Below are positions 9,701-16,411 of a DNA stretch of 64,000 bases, in pieces. Below the pieces are notes generated by a model. It saw only the letters and a program-made list of their open reading frames with translations, searched no databases and was not told where the DNA came from. The stretch comes from Flavobacteriales bacterium UBA7666 (GTDB lineage Bacteria > Bacteroidota > Bacteroidia > Flavobacteriales_D > Crocinitomicaceae): the NCBI GenBank assembly GCA_002483265.1, contig DLHO01000018.1:218471-282470 (forward strand). Reading direction: 5' to 3'. Both the position numbers and the translations under genes were made by a program. Position 1 is the stretch's first letter, and every line of letters starts with the position of its first letter.

Positions 9701-10419
9701 GAGCAACTAACTTCCTGGAAACCATTATCTGGAATTTAGGAGACGGAACAACAGTAAATGATTCAACCAGTTTTTCTCATACCTATCATGATGTCACTAC
9801 GTACAATCCAACATTAACAGTTACAGACAGTAACGATTGTCAAGTCGTTTATCCGATGAATCCTATCACCATTCCTGACATCGGATTGAATGCTTATTTT
9901 GAGGTAAACCCCACATTAATTGATCTGGGTACAACCGTTGAATTAGATGATCAATCCACCAGCGTCAACGGAATTTCGACCTGGACCTGGGATATGAATC
10001 CAAATCCACAGGTAATCAATAATTCGGGGGCTTCCATTTATTCTAACTATTATACGCCGGGTTCATATACTATAACGCTTACAGTAGAAGATCCGAATGG
10101 TTGCTTCGATACCTACACAAAAGTGATCACAGTTGTAGGCGATTTTGAAATGCCGAATATCATTACACCGAATGGTGATGGAACAAATGAAGTTTTCTCT
10201 TTCAAACATGACATTTTTAAGTCATTTGACATCGTTATTCTTAATCGATGGGGGAATGTTGTTCACGAAGGCAAAAACGTCACAGGAACGATTTTCTGGG
10301 ATGGAAAAACCCAAGGTGGAGATCCTTGCAGTGAAGGAGTTTATTTCTATAAATTGAATGGAATCTTAAAAGACAACAATCCGATCGAAAAGGCTGGATT
10401 TGTATCGCTCTTCAGATAA
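6703..10419 (+). CDS. Large PKD-repeat secreted protein with T9SS type B sorting domain
   Basis: This 1238-residue exported protein starts with a signal peptide (MRVLLLCLMISSFGFSQ). It then consists of about ten to twelve PKD-like beta repeats, recognisable by recurring cores such as YSWDFGDG, FQWTFGDGT, WIWTFGDGT, YHWDFGDGG, YSWDMGNGQ and YSWIFGDGK. The last 90 residues, from about 1148 (NIITPNGDGTNE ... ILNRWGNVV ... WDGKTQGG ... GVYFYKL), are the gliding-motility/CHU_C type B sorting domain recognised by the type IX secretion system. The protein should be exported across the outer membrane, and either released or attached to the surface. Many PKD repeats suggest an adhesin or matrix protein; the ligand is unknown. 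Confidence 0.93.
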   Translation: MRVLLLCLMISSFGFSQTPPTAQFTASPLIVCLEQSIHFTNQSTAGSSPITSYSWDFGDGNASSTQNPNHVYSAPGTYTVTLTVQASNGQADFELKSAYVKVNPKPTPNFNVTANGCSLPVSVNFSNTSTGAVSYNWNFGNSQTSTLQNPAAVNYTTAGTYNVTLIATNSFGCKDTLVKPIVISNFQAGITAPTTACQNTAVSITNSSTVGSNSWSWSFPGGSPASSTSQNNTVVYSTPGTYTISLTTQNTSLGCSGSTTKQITILPTPVPSFTANPTTGCAPQGVTFTNTSPAGTNFQWTFGDGTTFNGQNPPVHTYQNNGTYNVTLTMTGANGCPGSFSLNAVTLTPPLAGFTSTDTAGCDPLTVTFIDTSSASIPITNWIWTFGDGTTFIGQNPPPHTYNLGVYDVSLTITTQTGCQGTVTIPAYIEVGKVDLVNFTLDVSPECAKRSIHFHNQSVVLTPHTSDEVTYHWDFGDGGTSELENPDYSYSSDTGYFDVTLIVTFRGCSDTLTIPDAVYIKAPISRFTPAQTLYCNPASLPVNVVVNDQSIIGEIPDDCLMIWRWGDGTNTTFDDPVFDDADLGSTSHNYSAYGTYTIKQVIYNYTTGCSDSTTQTIHISTTTAGIAGISNDSVCVNSPITLLDNSISSHPFGTYSWDMGNGQTVTGSNPSYAYPSFGTFAITLTATNSVGCADNETFSPMTALALPLAQITPNDNAGCAPFVVTFSNGSTLQNNGVNLASFLFTFNDNGTTQTTTNVGTTVNHTYNTEGTFTASLVATDEFGCVSAPASTSISITKPIAVFTIDSVVCNQENVSTVNASSGLAPLSYQWMVDGSQVSTGMDYAHAYSESLNNSTSSFTHGYVLIVTDANGCKDTLSKLLTISTPVAIPQYSFSGASTNANGDYLCPPVFAALTDASLSYGDIANYSWIFGDGKTSVLENPNNTYVFPGTYSLTLSITDEFGCTSDTTYIDYLTIFGPVANPSWTQNTGGCGQDVDFTIGATNFLETIIWNLGDGTTVNDSTSFSHTYHDVTTYNPTLTVTDSNDCQVVYPMNPITIPDIGLNAYFEVNPTLIDLGTTVELDDQSTSVNGISTWTWDMNPNPQVINNSGASIYSNYYTPGSYTITLTVEDPNGCFDTYTKVITVVGDFEMPNIITPNGDGTNEVFSFKHDIFKSFDIVILNRWGNVVHEGKNVTGTIFWDGKTQGGDPCSEGVYFYKLNGILKDNNPIEKAGFVSLFR

Positions 10420-10465
10420 ATAACTTTTAGTTGAACTGACAAAAATAGTATTTGGGCTAAAAAAC

Positions 10466-10492
10466 AAAAAGCGGTCATTGCTGACCGCTTTT
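10466..10492 (+). terminator. Intrinsic terminator after the PKD-repeat gene
   Basis: GCGGTCA and TGACCGC form a perfect 7-bp stem around TTGC. The stem is flanked by AAAAA and TTTT, so it could stop transcription from either side. Confidence 0.75.
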
Positions 10493-10818
10493 CGTTAACC
10501 TAACCTAACCACTATTCACTGAATCAGAAACTGAAGATATCAGCTCCTTTTCGATTACAAAACTGCGCATTAAATTATGTAATTCAAAACCCAATTTCCA
10601 ACATTTCCAACATTTCTTGAAAGTTAATACCCCGTTACCGAATTAAAAACCACTGATTTATCGTTCGAAATACACCATTCAGAAGATCTTTTACCCTGTT
10701 GGGCAGTTCTGACTATTGGAATCCTAAAAAATCCACCATGGTGAATTTTTAACAACTATTTAGGTAAAATCAGTTTTTCTACAACTCTTATTAAAAATTT
10801 TAAAACGAGAGATTTTTA
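10493..10818. other. Intergenic stretch without a gene, with one near-perfect palindrome
   Basis: No coding sequence is evident between the terminator and rnhA. The region is AT-rich and contains a 24-base near-perfect dyad at 10727-10750 centred on CACCATGGTG, with A/T arms and a single mismatched pair. The dyad could be an operator or a terminator-like hairpin. Confidence 0.4.
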
Positions 10819-10826
10819 TAACTTTG
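10819..10826 (+). promoter_or_regulatory. -7 element TAACTTTG abutting the rnhA start codon
   Basis: TAACTTTG fits TAnnTTTG, and its last base is only 4 nt before the GTG start of rnhA. Transcription starting the usual few bases downstream would give a leaderless or nearly leaderless mRNA. No clear TTG -33 element is present. Confidence 0.5.
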
Positions 10827-10830
10827 CCGT

Positions 10831-11304
10831 GTGTCAGAATACATTCAAATATTTACTGATGGTTCCGCCAGAGGAAATCCGGGTCCGGGAGGCTATGGAG
10901 TTATCTTAAAATACAAACAATCCGTAAAAGAGATTTCACAGGGTTATCGGCTGACAACCAACAACCGAATGGAATTACTTGCAGTAGTTTGTGCTCTGGA
11001 AAGTTTGAAAACCAATGCAATTCCTGTCAAAGTATATTCCGATTCAAAATACGTGATTGATGCCATTGAAAAAAGATGGGTTTACGGTTGGCATGCAAAA
11101 GGATTTGCTAAGAAAAAAAACAAAGATCTTTGGCTCCGATACTTATCTATCTCAAAATCCTTCAGAATTGAGTTCATTTGGGTGAAAGGCCATAATGGTC
11201 ATCCAGAAAACGAACGCTGTGATGTATTGGCAGTAGAAGCTGCTTTGGGAACGAATTTATTGGTTGATCAGTACTTTGAAGAAATTCAACAGCACGAAGA
11301 CTAG
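10831..11304 (+). CDS. rnhA: Ribonuclease HI
   Basis: This 157-residue enzyme hydrolyses the RNA strand of RNA-DNA hybrids, for example R-loops and primer remnants. The catalytic acids are visible: Asp10 in FTDGSARGNPGPGG, Glu48 in NRMELLAV, Asp71 in YSDSKYV and Asp131 in ERCDVLA, with a histidine-bearing loop (KGHNGHPEN) before the last one. Length and motif order match bacterial and eukaryotic-type RNase H1. The start is GTG because no in-frame ATG lies near it and the protein begins normally there. The 3' end overlaps the convergent gene at 11301 by 4 bases. Confidence 0.95.
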   Translation: MSEYIQIFTDGSARGNPGPGGYGVILKYKQSVKEISQGYRLTTNNRMELLAVVCALESLKTNAIPVKVYSDSKYVIDAIEKRWVYGWHAKGFAKKKNKDLWLRYLSISKSFRIEFIWVKGHNGHPENERCDVLAVEAALGTNLLVDQYFEEIQQHED

Positions 11305-11972
11305 TTATTCAGGAAGCACGATTTCACGAACGTATAAACGAGCGGATGGGGAAGTTCTCTGGTTGAACTGATTTGCGGACAAAACCCACATGCAAGAAAA
11401 AACCTGCGATTCTTCAAGCTGATTATTTCCGGTTCTTCAAATTGATTGTATGCTTCAATATCCAGATCTGTTTCTGTGAGGCTTCCGATCAATTGAGGAT
11501 ACAAACTATAGCGTGTCGCTGTTAGTTCTTCCGGATTTCTGGTTTCATACAAATGGATCAATGCAGAAGAATGTGGAACAACATATACGCGTTCAAAATG
11601 ATTTCCATCTACGAGATTATCTGAAATCAATTTTTCGCCGTTTGCACTAAGATTATTACGGTGGATCAACACATCGATCAATGCCTTATAACCTTCTCCG
11701 GTAATAAATACGGGGGCATCTTGTTGGAGCAAAAGATCGATTACCCCGTTGAGGTAAAATAAATTGAGGTATGGCCCAGGAGCAAACCAAAAGCCATCAT
11801 AATTGGATAATTGCTGAGGCTTCATGTTGATTACCTCATTCACCTTAATCCAGTAATAAGATAATTCCACTTCCAGAAAACGACCTGCATGATCTAAAGC
11901 CATGTTTGTCGCATGATGTGTATTGAAGGTAAAGTTAAAATCCCCAATAATTCCGATCTTCAGCTGCTGCAT
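11301..11972 (-). CDS. CTP synthase C-terminal-region-like protein lacking the amidotransferase catalytic residues
   Basis: This 223-residue protein resembles the class I glutamine amidotransferase fold of CTP-synthase-C-terminal-related proteins: KIGIIGDFN...HHATNMALDHAG, YDGFWFAPGPY, a nucleophile-elbow region and a C-terminal PHPLVYTFV. The elbow reads ITGEGY where a working enzyme has TCGGF, so the nucleophile Cys is Gly92. The later His-x-Glu site reads FCPQ (Cys198, Gln200). It is therefore predicted to be inactive as a glutaminase and may be a binding or regulatory protein. The ATG at 11972 (MQQLKIGII) is preferred over the one at 12008, because the longer form would run back into the terminator hairpin of the upstream gene. 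Confidence 0.65.
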   Translation of the reverse strand: MQQLKIGIIGDFNFTFNTHHATNMALDHAGRFLEVELSYYWIKVNEVINMKPQQLSNYDGFWFAPGPYLNLFYLNGVIDLLLQQDAPVFITGEGYKALIDVLIHRNNLSANGEKLISDNLVDGNHFERVYVVPHSSALIHLYETRNPEELTATRYSLYPQLIGSLTETDLDIEAYNQFEEPEIISLKNRRFFLACGFCPQISSTRELPHPLVYTFVKSCFLNN

Positions 11973-11984
11973 AAGGTATAAAGT

Positions 11985-12018
11985 AAAAAGCCACCTGTTA
12001 GTTAACAAATGGCTTTTC
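11985..12018 (-). terminator. Terminator hairpin after the minus-strand lipoprotein gene
   Basis: AAAAGCCA at one side and TGGCTTTT at the other pair across a loop that itself contains GTTAGTTAAC. Read on the minus strand it follows the stop codon at 12026 and ends in a T-run. Confidence 0.55.
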
Positions 12019-12025
12019 TAAATTT

Positions 12026-12673
12026 TTATCGTTTGAACCAACCCTTTAAAACACCATTTTGAATCGGTAATGAAAGCGTGATCGTATCATTCGGATCAGG
12101 AGTAGATAGATCTGGTACAACTCGGTATACATTACAAGTAAAGGTACATGTGAATTTCGAGTAATCTCCTGAACCATCTGATTCCTGAACAATTCCTGTA
12201 AAAGTTACTGCCTGAGGAGGTGAAGGTTGAGTTTCATCTGAGGTCCATACATTTCCTGAACCATCACGGTAAACTACTTCAAAACCACTTGCAGCCAATG
12301 CAGAATACACCGGAGTTGTGTTTGAAGTAAAGAAACTATTGAATGTTGACAAACTCGGATCACTATTCGCACTTCCGTCAAACTGAACAGAACCCATGCT
12401 TACTCTAATAGAAACCAAACCGTTAGACGATTTCATGTTTGCATAATAAGTAGCGGTTGAAGGTGTAGGAGAAGGTTGAATGTATTTAGTTTTTGTAGCA
12501 TCTAAATAATATCCATCGACATTTTGTGTCAACTCCAACTGACTTCCATTTACCAAACCAATAAAACTTGATTCCAGTTCCACCTTTGGTGTCGGCGCCG
12601 GAATAATTTCGTGCTTTGGACAACCAGTTAAAAATACCGAACCAAACACAAAAAGTGCAATAACTTTTTTCAT
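12026..12673 (-). CDS. Lipoprotein of unknown function
   Basis: This 215-residue protein begins with a lipoprotein signal, MKKVIALFVFGSVFLTGC, with Cys18 as the lipidation site, followed by a proline-rich linker (HEIIPAPTPK). The rest is a predicted beta-rich domain with tryptophan and paired cysteines (FTCTFTCNVY near residue 180). I recognise no family. It is probably anchored in the outer or inner membrane facing the periplasm. It is a single transcription unit ended by the hairpin at 11985-12018. Confidence 0.7.
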   Translation of the reverse strand: MKKVIALFVFGSVFLTGCPKHEIIPAPTPKVELESSFIGLVNGSQLELTQNVDGYYLDATKTKYIQPSPTPSTATYYANMKSSNGLVSIRVSMGSVQFDGSANSDPSLSTFNSFFTSNTTPVYSALAASGFEVVYRDGSGNVWTSDETQPSPPQAVTFTGIVQESDGSGDYSKFTCTFTCNVYRVVPDLSTPDPNDTITLSLPIQNGVLKGWFKR

Positions 12674-12781
12674 AGATAATGTTTTTCAAACCAATGTGTT
12701 CGACAGAACACAATTCGAAAATACAACTTTTTTTAATATGCCAAAGATATTTGTAAAAATCTCACACATCTGACATGAGTT

Positions 12782-13102
12782 TTAAGCTCTTAACAACTTA
12801 TTTTGTTCAGGGAAACAATAGTAAGGTAAGAAAATCGGCTTGTCCATTTCACTGGTCAAATCCATGGAGTAAATAATTTCCGTATCTGAGATCACAATCG
12901 TGTCTAAATTTTCATCTATATTCAGGTCAATGCCGCGTACACTTAACTCACACATTAACTGATTAAATGCACTCATACTCACAAAAATCTGGCTTTCATA
13001 AGAGTTTCCGTTTTCATAAACACAACAATCCAATTGAACTTCTGTTGATGAACTCTCAAATTGAATGCGATTTAATAAGATGCTGTCGAATATTGTTTTC
13101 AT
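12782..13102 (-). CDS. Hypothetical small cytoplasmic protein
   Basis: This 106-residue acidic protein has no signal peptide or membrane segment. The sequence (MKTIFDSILLNRIQFESSS...) looks like a compact alpha/beta protein with two adjacent cysteines at about 26-27. No family is recognised. The ORF is isolated between a minus-strand lipoprotein gene and pepP on the plus strand. Support is length, an ATG start and normal protein-like composition only. Confidence 0.5.
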   Translation of the reverse strand: MKTIFDSILLNRIQFESSSTEVQLDCCVYENGNSYESQIFVSMSAFNQLMCELSVRGIDLNIDENLDTIVISDTEIIYSMDLTSEMDKPIFLPYYCFPEQNKLLRA

Positions 13103-13194
13103 ACTGTTTGACTTTGATGATACAAATTTGCACCCAGTAGTTCGTAAAGTACTTACGATCTACTCCGTCAAAGTAAAAAAGATTCAAAAAAGTT

Positions 13195-13267
13195 CACTTC
13201 GACTCCGCTCCGTGTGCTTTTTGATCCAACAAAGCAAATTTATCCGGTGGCTGAGCGGAGTCGAAGC
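13195..13267. repeat. Inverted repeat containing TTCGACTCCGCT
   Basis: TTCGACTCCGCT at 13198-13209 is repeated as its exact complement AGCGGAGTCGAA at 13254-13265, with about 44 bases between. A related motif, CTTCGACTTCGCTCAGTG, occurs at 43503-43520. Repeats of this kind are common in flavobacterial intergenic regions. Confidence 0.6.
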
Positions 13268-13320
13268 AACGCTATGTGCATTTTTTTTTCTTAATTTCAC
13301 AACACCTTATAGATTGAAAA

Positions 13321-14616
13321 ATGAAGTATTTCCAAATAGACAAAAACCTTTTTATTGAAAACCGTAAGAAATTTACGGCAAAAATGGCAAAAAACACCTT
13401 GGCTGTTTTCAATTCGAATGATATTTACCCGGTAAGTGCAGATGGTACCCTGCCTTTTACACAGCATCGCGATATTTTCTATTTATCCGGAGTTGATCAG
13501 GAAGAAAGTATTTTAGTTTTGTTTCCTAACGCAAGTAATGAAGCGCATCGCGAAGTTCTTTTCCTGAAAGAAACCAATGAGCATATTGCTGTTTGGGAAG
13601 GCGCAAAACTGAACAAGGATCAGGCCTTTGATACGGCGGGTATTAAAACTGTTTATTGGCTACAGCAATTTCCAACGATCTTCAAACAATTGATGGCTGA
13701 AGCTGAGGGAATTTACTTAAATACCAACGAACATCTGCGCGCCGACACAACTGTTCAAACACGTGAGGATCGTTTTATCGTTCAGGTAAAACAGGACTAT
13801 CCGGCACATCAGGTACACAAAAGTGCTCCAATCATGCACCAGATTCGTTCCATTAAGGAAAAAATCGAATTGGATTTGATGCAAACAGCTTGTGACATTA
13901 CTGAAAAAGGATTTCGTCGTATTTTGGGCTTTGTAAAACCGGGCGTTTGGGAATACGAAATCGAAGCAGAGTTTTCACATGAATTTTTAAGAAACAGATC
14001 TAAAGGATGGGCTTACACTCCAATCGTGGCATCGGGTAAAAATGCATGCGTGCTTCATTATATTGAAAACAACATGCAATGTCAGGATGGGGATGTAATC
14101 TTGTTGGACGTTGGAGCGGAATATGCCAATTACTCTTCAGACATGTCACGAAGCATTCCTGTTAACGGACGCTTTACCCCGCGACAAAAAGAAGTTTACA
14201 ATGCTGTTCTACGTGTGAAATCGCAAGCTGAAAAAATGCTGATTCCGGGAACGATGTTGGCAGAATACCAAAAAGAGGTGGGCCGCTTAATGGAATCCGA
14301 ATTACTTGGATTGAAATTATTGGATCAAACAGATATTAAAAACCAGGATCCGAACTGGCCGGCATATAAAAAGTATTTTATGCATGGAACGTCGCATTAC
14401 CTTGGACTTGACACACACGATGTTGGTCTTTGGAATGTGCCGATTGCAGCAAATATGGTATTCACCTGTGAACCGGGAATTTACATTCCTGAAGAAGGTT
14501 TGGGAATTCGTATTGAAGACAATTTAGTTATCCAGTCTTCCGGAGAACCATTTAACTTAATGCGGAATATTCCTATTGAGGCAGATGAGATAGAAACCTT
14601 GATGAATCAAAAATAA
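13321..14616 (+). CDS. pepP: Xaa-Pro aminopeptidase (aminopeptidase P, M24B)
   Basis: This 431-residue dimetal peptidase removes N-terminal residues that precede proline. The N-terminal creatinase-like domain covers about 1-170 and the pita-bread catalytic domain the remainder. The five metal ligands are all present: Asp263 and Asp274 (LLDVGAEYANYSSDMSR), His359 (GTSHYLGLDTHDVG), Glu384 (CEPGIYIP) and Glu399 (IRIEDN). Length is typical of PepP. Its stop codon TAA shares its last A with the ATG of the following hydrolase (TAATG), so the two form a coupled operon. Confidence 0.95.
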   Translation: MKYFQIDKNLFIENRKKFTAKMAKNTLAVFNSNDIYPVSADGTLPFTQHRDIFYLSGVDQEESILVLFPNASNEAHREVLFLKETNEHIAVWEGAKLNKDQAFDTAGIKTVYWLQQFPTIFKQLMAEAEGIYLNTNEHLRADTTVQTREDRFIVQVKQDYPAHQVHKSAPIMHQIRSIKEKIELDLMQTACDITEKGFRRILGFVKPGVWEYEIEAEFSHEFLRNRSKGWAYTPIVASGKNACVLHYIENNMQCQDGDVILLDVGAEYANYSSDMSRSIPVNGRFTPRQKEVYNAVLRVKSQAEKMLIPGTMLAEYQKEVGRLMESELLGLKLLDQTDIKNQDPNWPAYKKYFMHGTSHYLGLDTHDVGLWNVPIAANMVFTCEPGIYIPEEGLGIRIEDNLVIQSSGEPFNLMRNIPIEADEIETLMNQK

Positions 14617-15365
14617 TGAGTGAACAACTTTTGAATTACAGGATTTCCGGAAATGGAAGTCCTGTTGTTTTTTTACACGGCTTCATGGAAGATTACAGCA
14701 TGTGGGACGAATTAATCCCGCACCTTCCTGTAAAAGCAGTTTGTATCGATTTAACCGGCCATGGCAAAAGTCCGATTGATTTTGATGCTACTCCTTCCAT
14801 TCTATCCATGGCAAAAGAAGTGGAAAAAGTCATCCTTCATGAAAAATTGAAACATCCGATAGTGGTTGGACATTCCATGGGTGGATATGTTGGTTTGGAA
14901 TTAATGAAACTCCTTCCCGGACTGGAACATTTGGTACTATTCCATTCACATCCCTGGAGCGATTCGGAAGACAAAAAAAGAGATCGTGAGCGTGTTGCAA
15001 ATCTGGTTTTGACCAAAGCTTCTGTGTTTATAAGAGAAGCTATTCCGAATTTATTCCACGATCCATCCAAAATGGAAAATGCCATTGCACATTATATTCA
15101 ATTAGCAGAACAAATGGAACCGAAATCCATCGCATGGTCGGCCCTGGCAATGAAAAACCGTTTTGATTTGGCTTATTTAATGGAGAAGAATCCGGAAAAA
15201 TTCACAGTCATCAGTGGTCAGAACGACAAGCTGATCCAAGTTGGACTACTGGATTCTTTTTGCAAGCAGAATAAGATTTCGTCTATCGTTTTCCCAAATG
15301 TAGGACACATGTCACACGAGGAAAATCGGGAAGAAGTGATCCAACTATTGAACACCATATTATAA
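14616..15365 (+). CDS. Alpha/beta hydrolase
   Basis: This is a 249-residue single-domain alpha/beta hydrolase. It shows the oxyanion-hole motif FLHGFMEDYSMWD, the nucleophile elbow GHSMGGYVG (Ser about 88), a helical cap, a late acid in ISGQNDK and the catalytic histidine in NVGHMSHEE. It lacks a signal peptide, so it is probably cytoplasmic. The substrate cannot be told from sequence. It is translationally coupled to pepP through a one-base stop/start overlap. Confidence 0.85.
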   Translation: MSEQLLNYRISGNGSPVVFLHGFMEDYSMWDELIPHLPVKAVCIDLTGHGKSPIDFDATPSILSMAKEVEKVILHEKLKHPIVVGHSMGGYVGLELMKLLPGLEHLVLFHSHPWSDSEDKKRDRERVANLVLTKASVFIREAIPNLFHDPSKMENAIAHYIQLAEQMEPKSIAWSALAMKNRFDLAYLMEKNPEKFTVISGQNDKLIQVGLLDSFCKQNKISSIVFPNVGHMSHEENREEVIQLLNTIL

Positions 15366-15625
15366 TTACGAATTTTATATTCGGGTTGGCTCGACAAGTT
15401 CACTGCTCAAGAAGCTGATTCTATATCAGAAATTGAAAAGTACATTCGGCATTCTTTTAAAGGTTGTTAAGCAAAAAATAAATAATTTTAACGGTATTAA
15501 CTTTTGATTATACTACCAACTAGTATATTTTAACAGTTCGAATCTGAGTGTATTCTGTTTCAAAACAATCACTCAGTTTATTATAACTCGTAAATTGTCA
15601 ATAAGAACAAGTAACAAACTACATT
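15366..15625. other. Intergenic region with a TATACTA dyad upstream of the LytTR regulator
   Basis: The 260 bases contain no gene. TATACTA (15509-15515) and TAGTATA (15521-15527) form a perfect 7-bp dyad with a 5-base spacer about 100 bases before the regulator start, a possible operator. A short GGCTCGACAAGTTCACTGCTC segment near 15386 resembles flavobacterial dispersed repeats. Confidence 0.35.
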
Positions 15626-16411
15626 ATGGAACCGAAAAGACTTCGCGCTTTAGTCATTGATGATGAAGAATACGCACGCAAAAATTTAATTATGATGCTG
15701 GACGATTTCTGTCCAGAAATTGAAGTAATCGGTGAAGCTTCCGGAAAAGAACAAGCCAAAGCGCTTATTACTGCCAGCAAACCGGATGTTATTTTTCTGG
15801 ATATTAGAATGCCAAGCGGTGCAGAAGGATTCGAATTATTGGAAGAGGTAGAAGAAAAGAACTTTCTGGTTGTTTTTGTTACTGCATTTAAAGATTATGC
15901 CATTCGCGCATTTAACGCAAGCGCTGTTTACTACTTGTTGAAACCAATCGATATTGACGATTTAAGAATTGGAGTAGAAAAGTTAGTAGAAGCAAACACT
16001 GTTTTCGCCCAGGATCCGGAAAATTATGTGACTTACTTCAGAAGCTTACGCAATTTATCTGATCAATTACTCCGTAATAAACCAAATAACCGCATTGCGA
16101 TCAGTCATACAAAAGGATTAAAAATTGTAGAGGACAATACCATTTCTCATCTGGAGGCTAGTGGAAACTGTACCACTATTTATTTTAATGACGGAACCCG
16201 GTACCTGGATACCAGAACATTAAAGATTTATGAAAACATTTTGAATCCTGCCAAGTTTTTCAGGGTTCATAAATCACATATTATTAATCTCAACAACCTT
16301 GCTGAATACATTAATGAAGACGGGCATTTTGCTGTTTTGAAGAATGGATTGCGGATTCCTGTTGCAAGAAATCGCGTAACTGATTTTGTAAAAATGCTGA
16401 AGGAAGGATGA
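15626..16411 (+). CDS. LytTR-family response regulator
   Basis: This 261-residue regulator has an N-terminal receiver domain (residues about 7-125) with the acidic pocket IDDEE, phosphoacceptor Asp59 in IFLDIRMPSG, a Thr in FVTAFK and the conserved Lys in YLLKPID. A C-terminal LytTR DNA-binding domain follows (about 150-255; KFFRVHKSHIINL is its hallmark). It overlaps the downstream sensor kinase gene by 4 bases (ATGA), so it is the kinase's cognate partner. The target genes are unknown. The TATACTA dyad upstream could be its own site, although LytTR sites are often direct repeats. Confidence 0.92.
   Translation: MEPKRLRALVIDDEEYARKNLIMMLDDFCPEIEVIGEASGKEQAKALITASKPDVIFLDIRMPSGAEGFELLEEVEEKNFLVVFVTAFKDYAIRAFNASAVYYLLKPIDIDDLRIGVEKLVEANTVFAQDPENYVTYFRSLRNLSDQLLRNKPNNRIAISHTKGLKIVEDNTISHLEASGNCTTIYFNDGTRYLDTRTLKIYENILNPAKFFRVHKSHIINLNNLAEYINEDGHFAVLKNGLRIPVARNRVTDFVKMLKEG

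Noticed and set aside
13065..13358. 97-residue plus-strand ORF spanning the gap before pepP
   Set aside because: It overlaps the start of a minus-strand gene and the pepP start, runs through the TTCGACTCCGCT inverted repeat and has no protein-like features.
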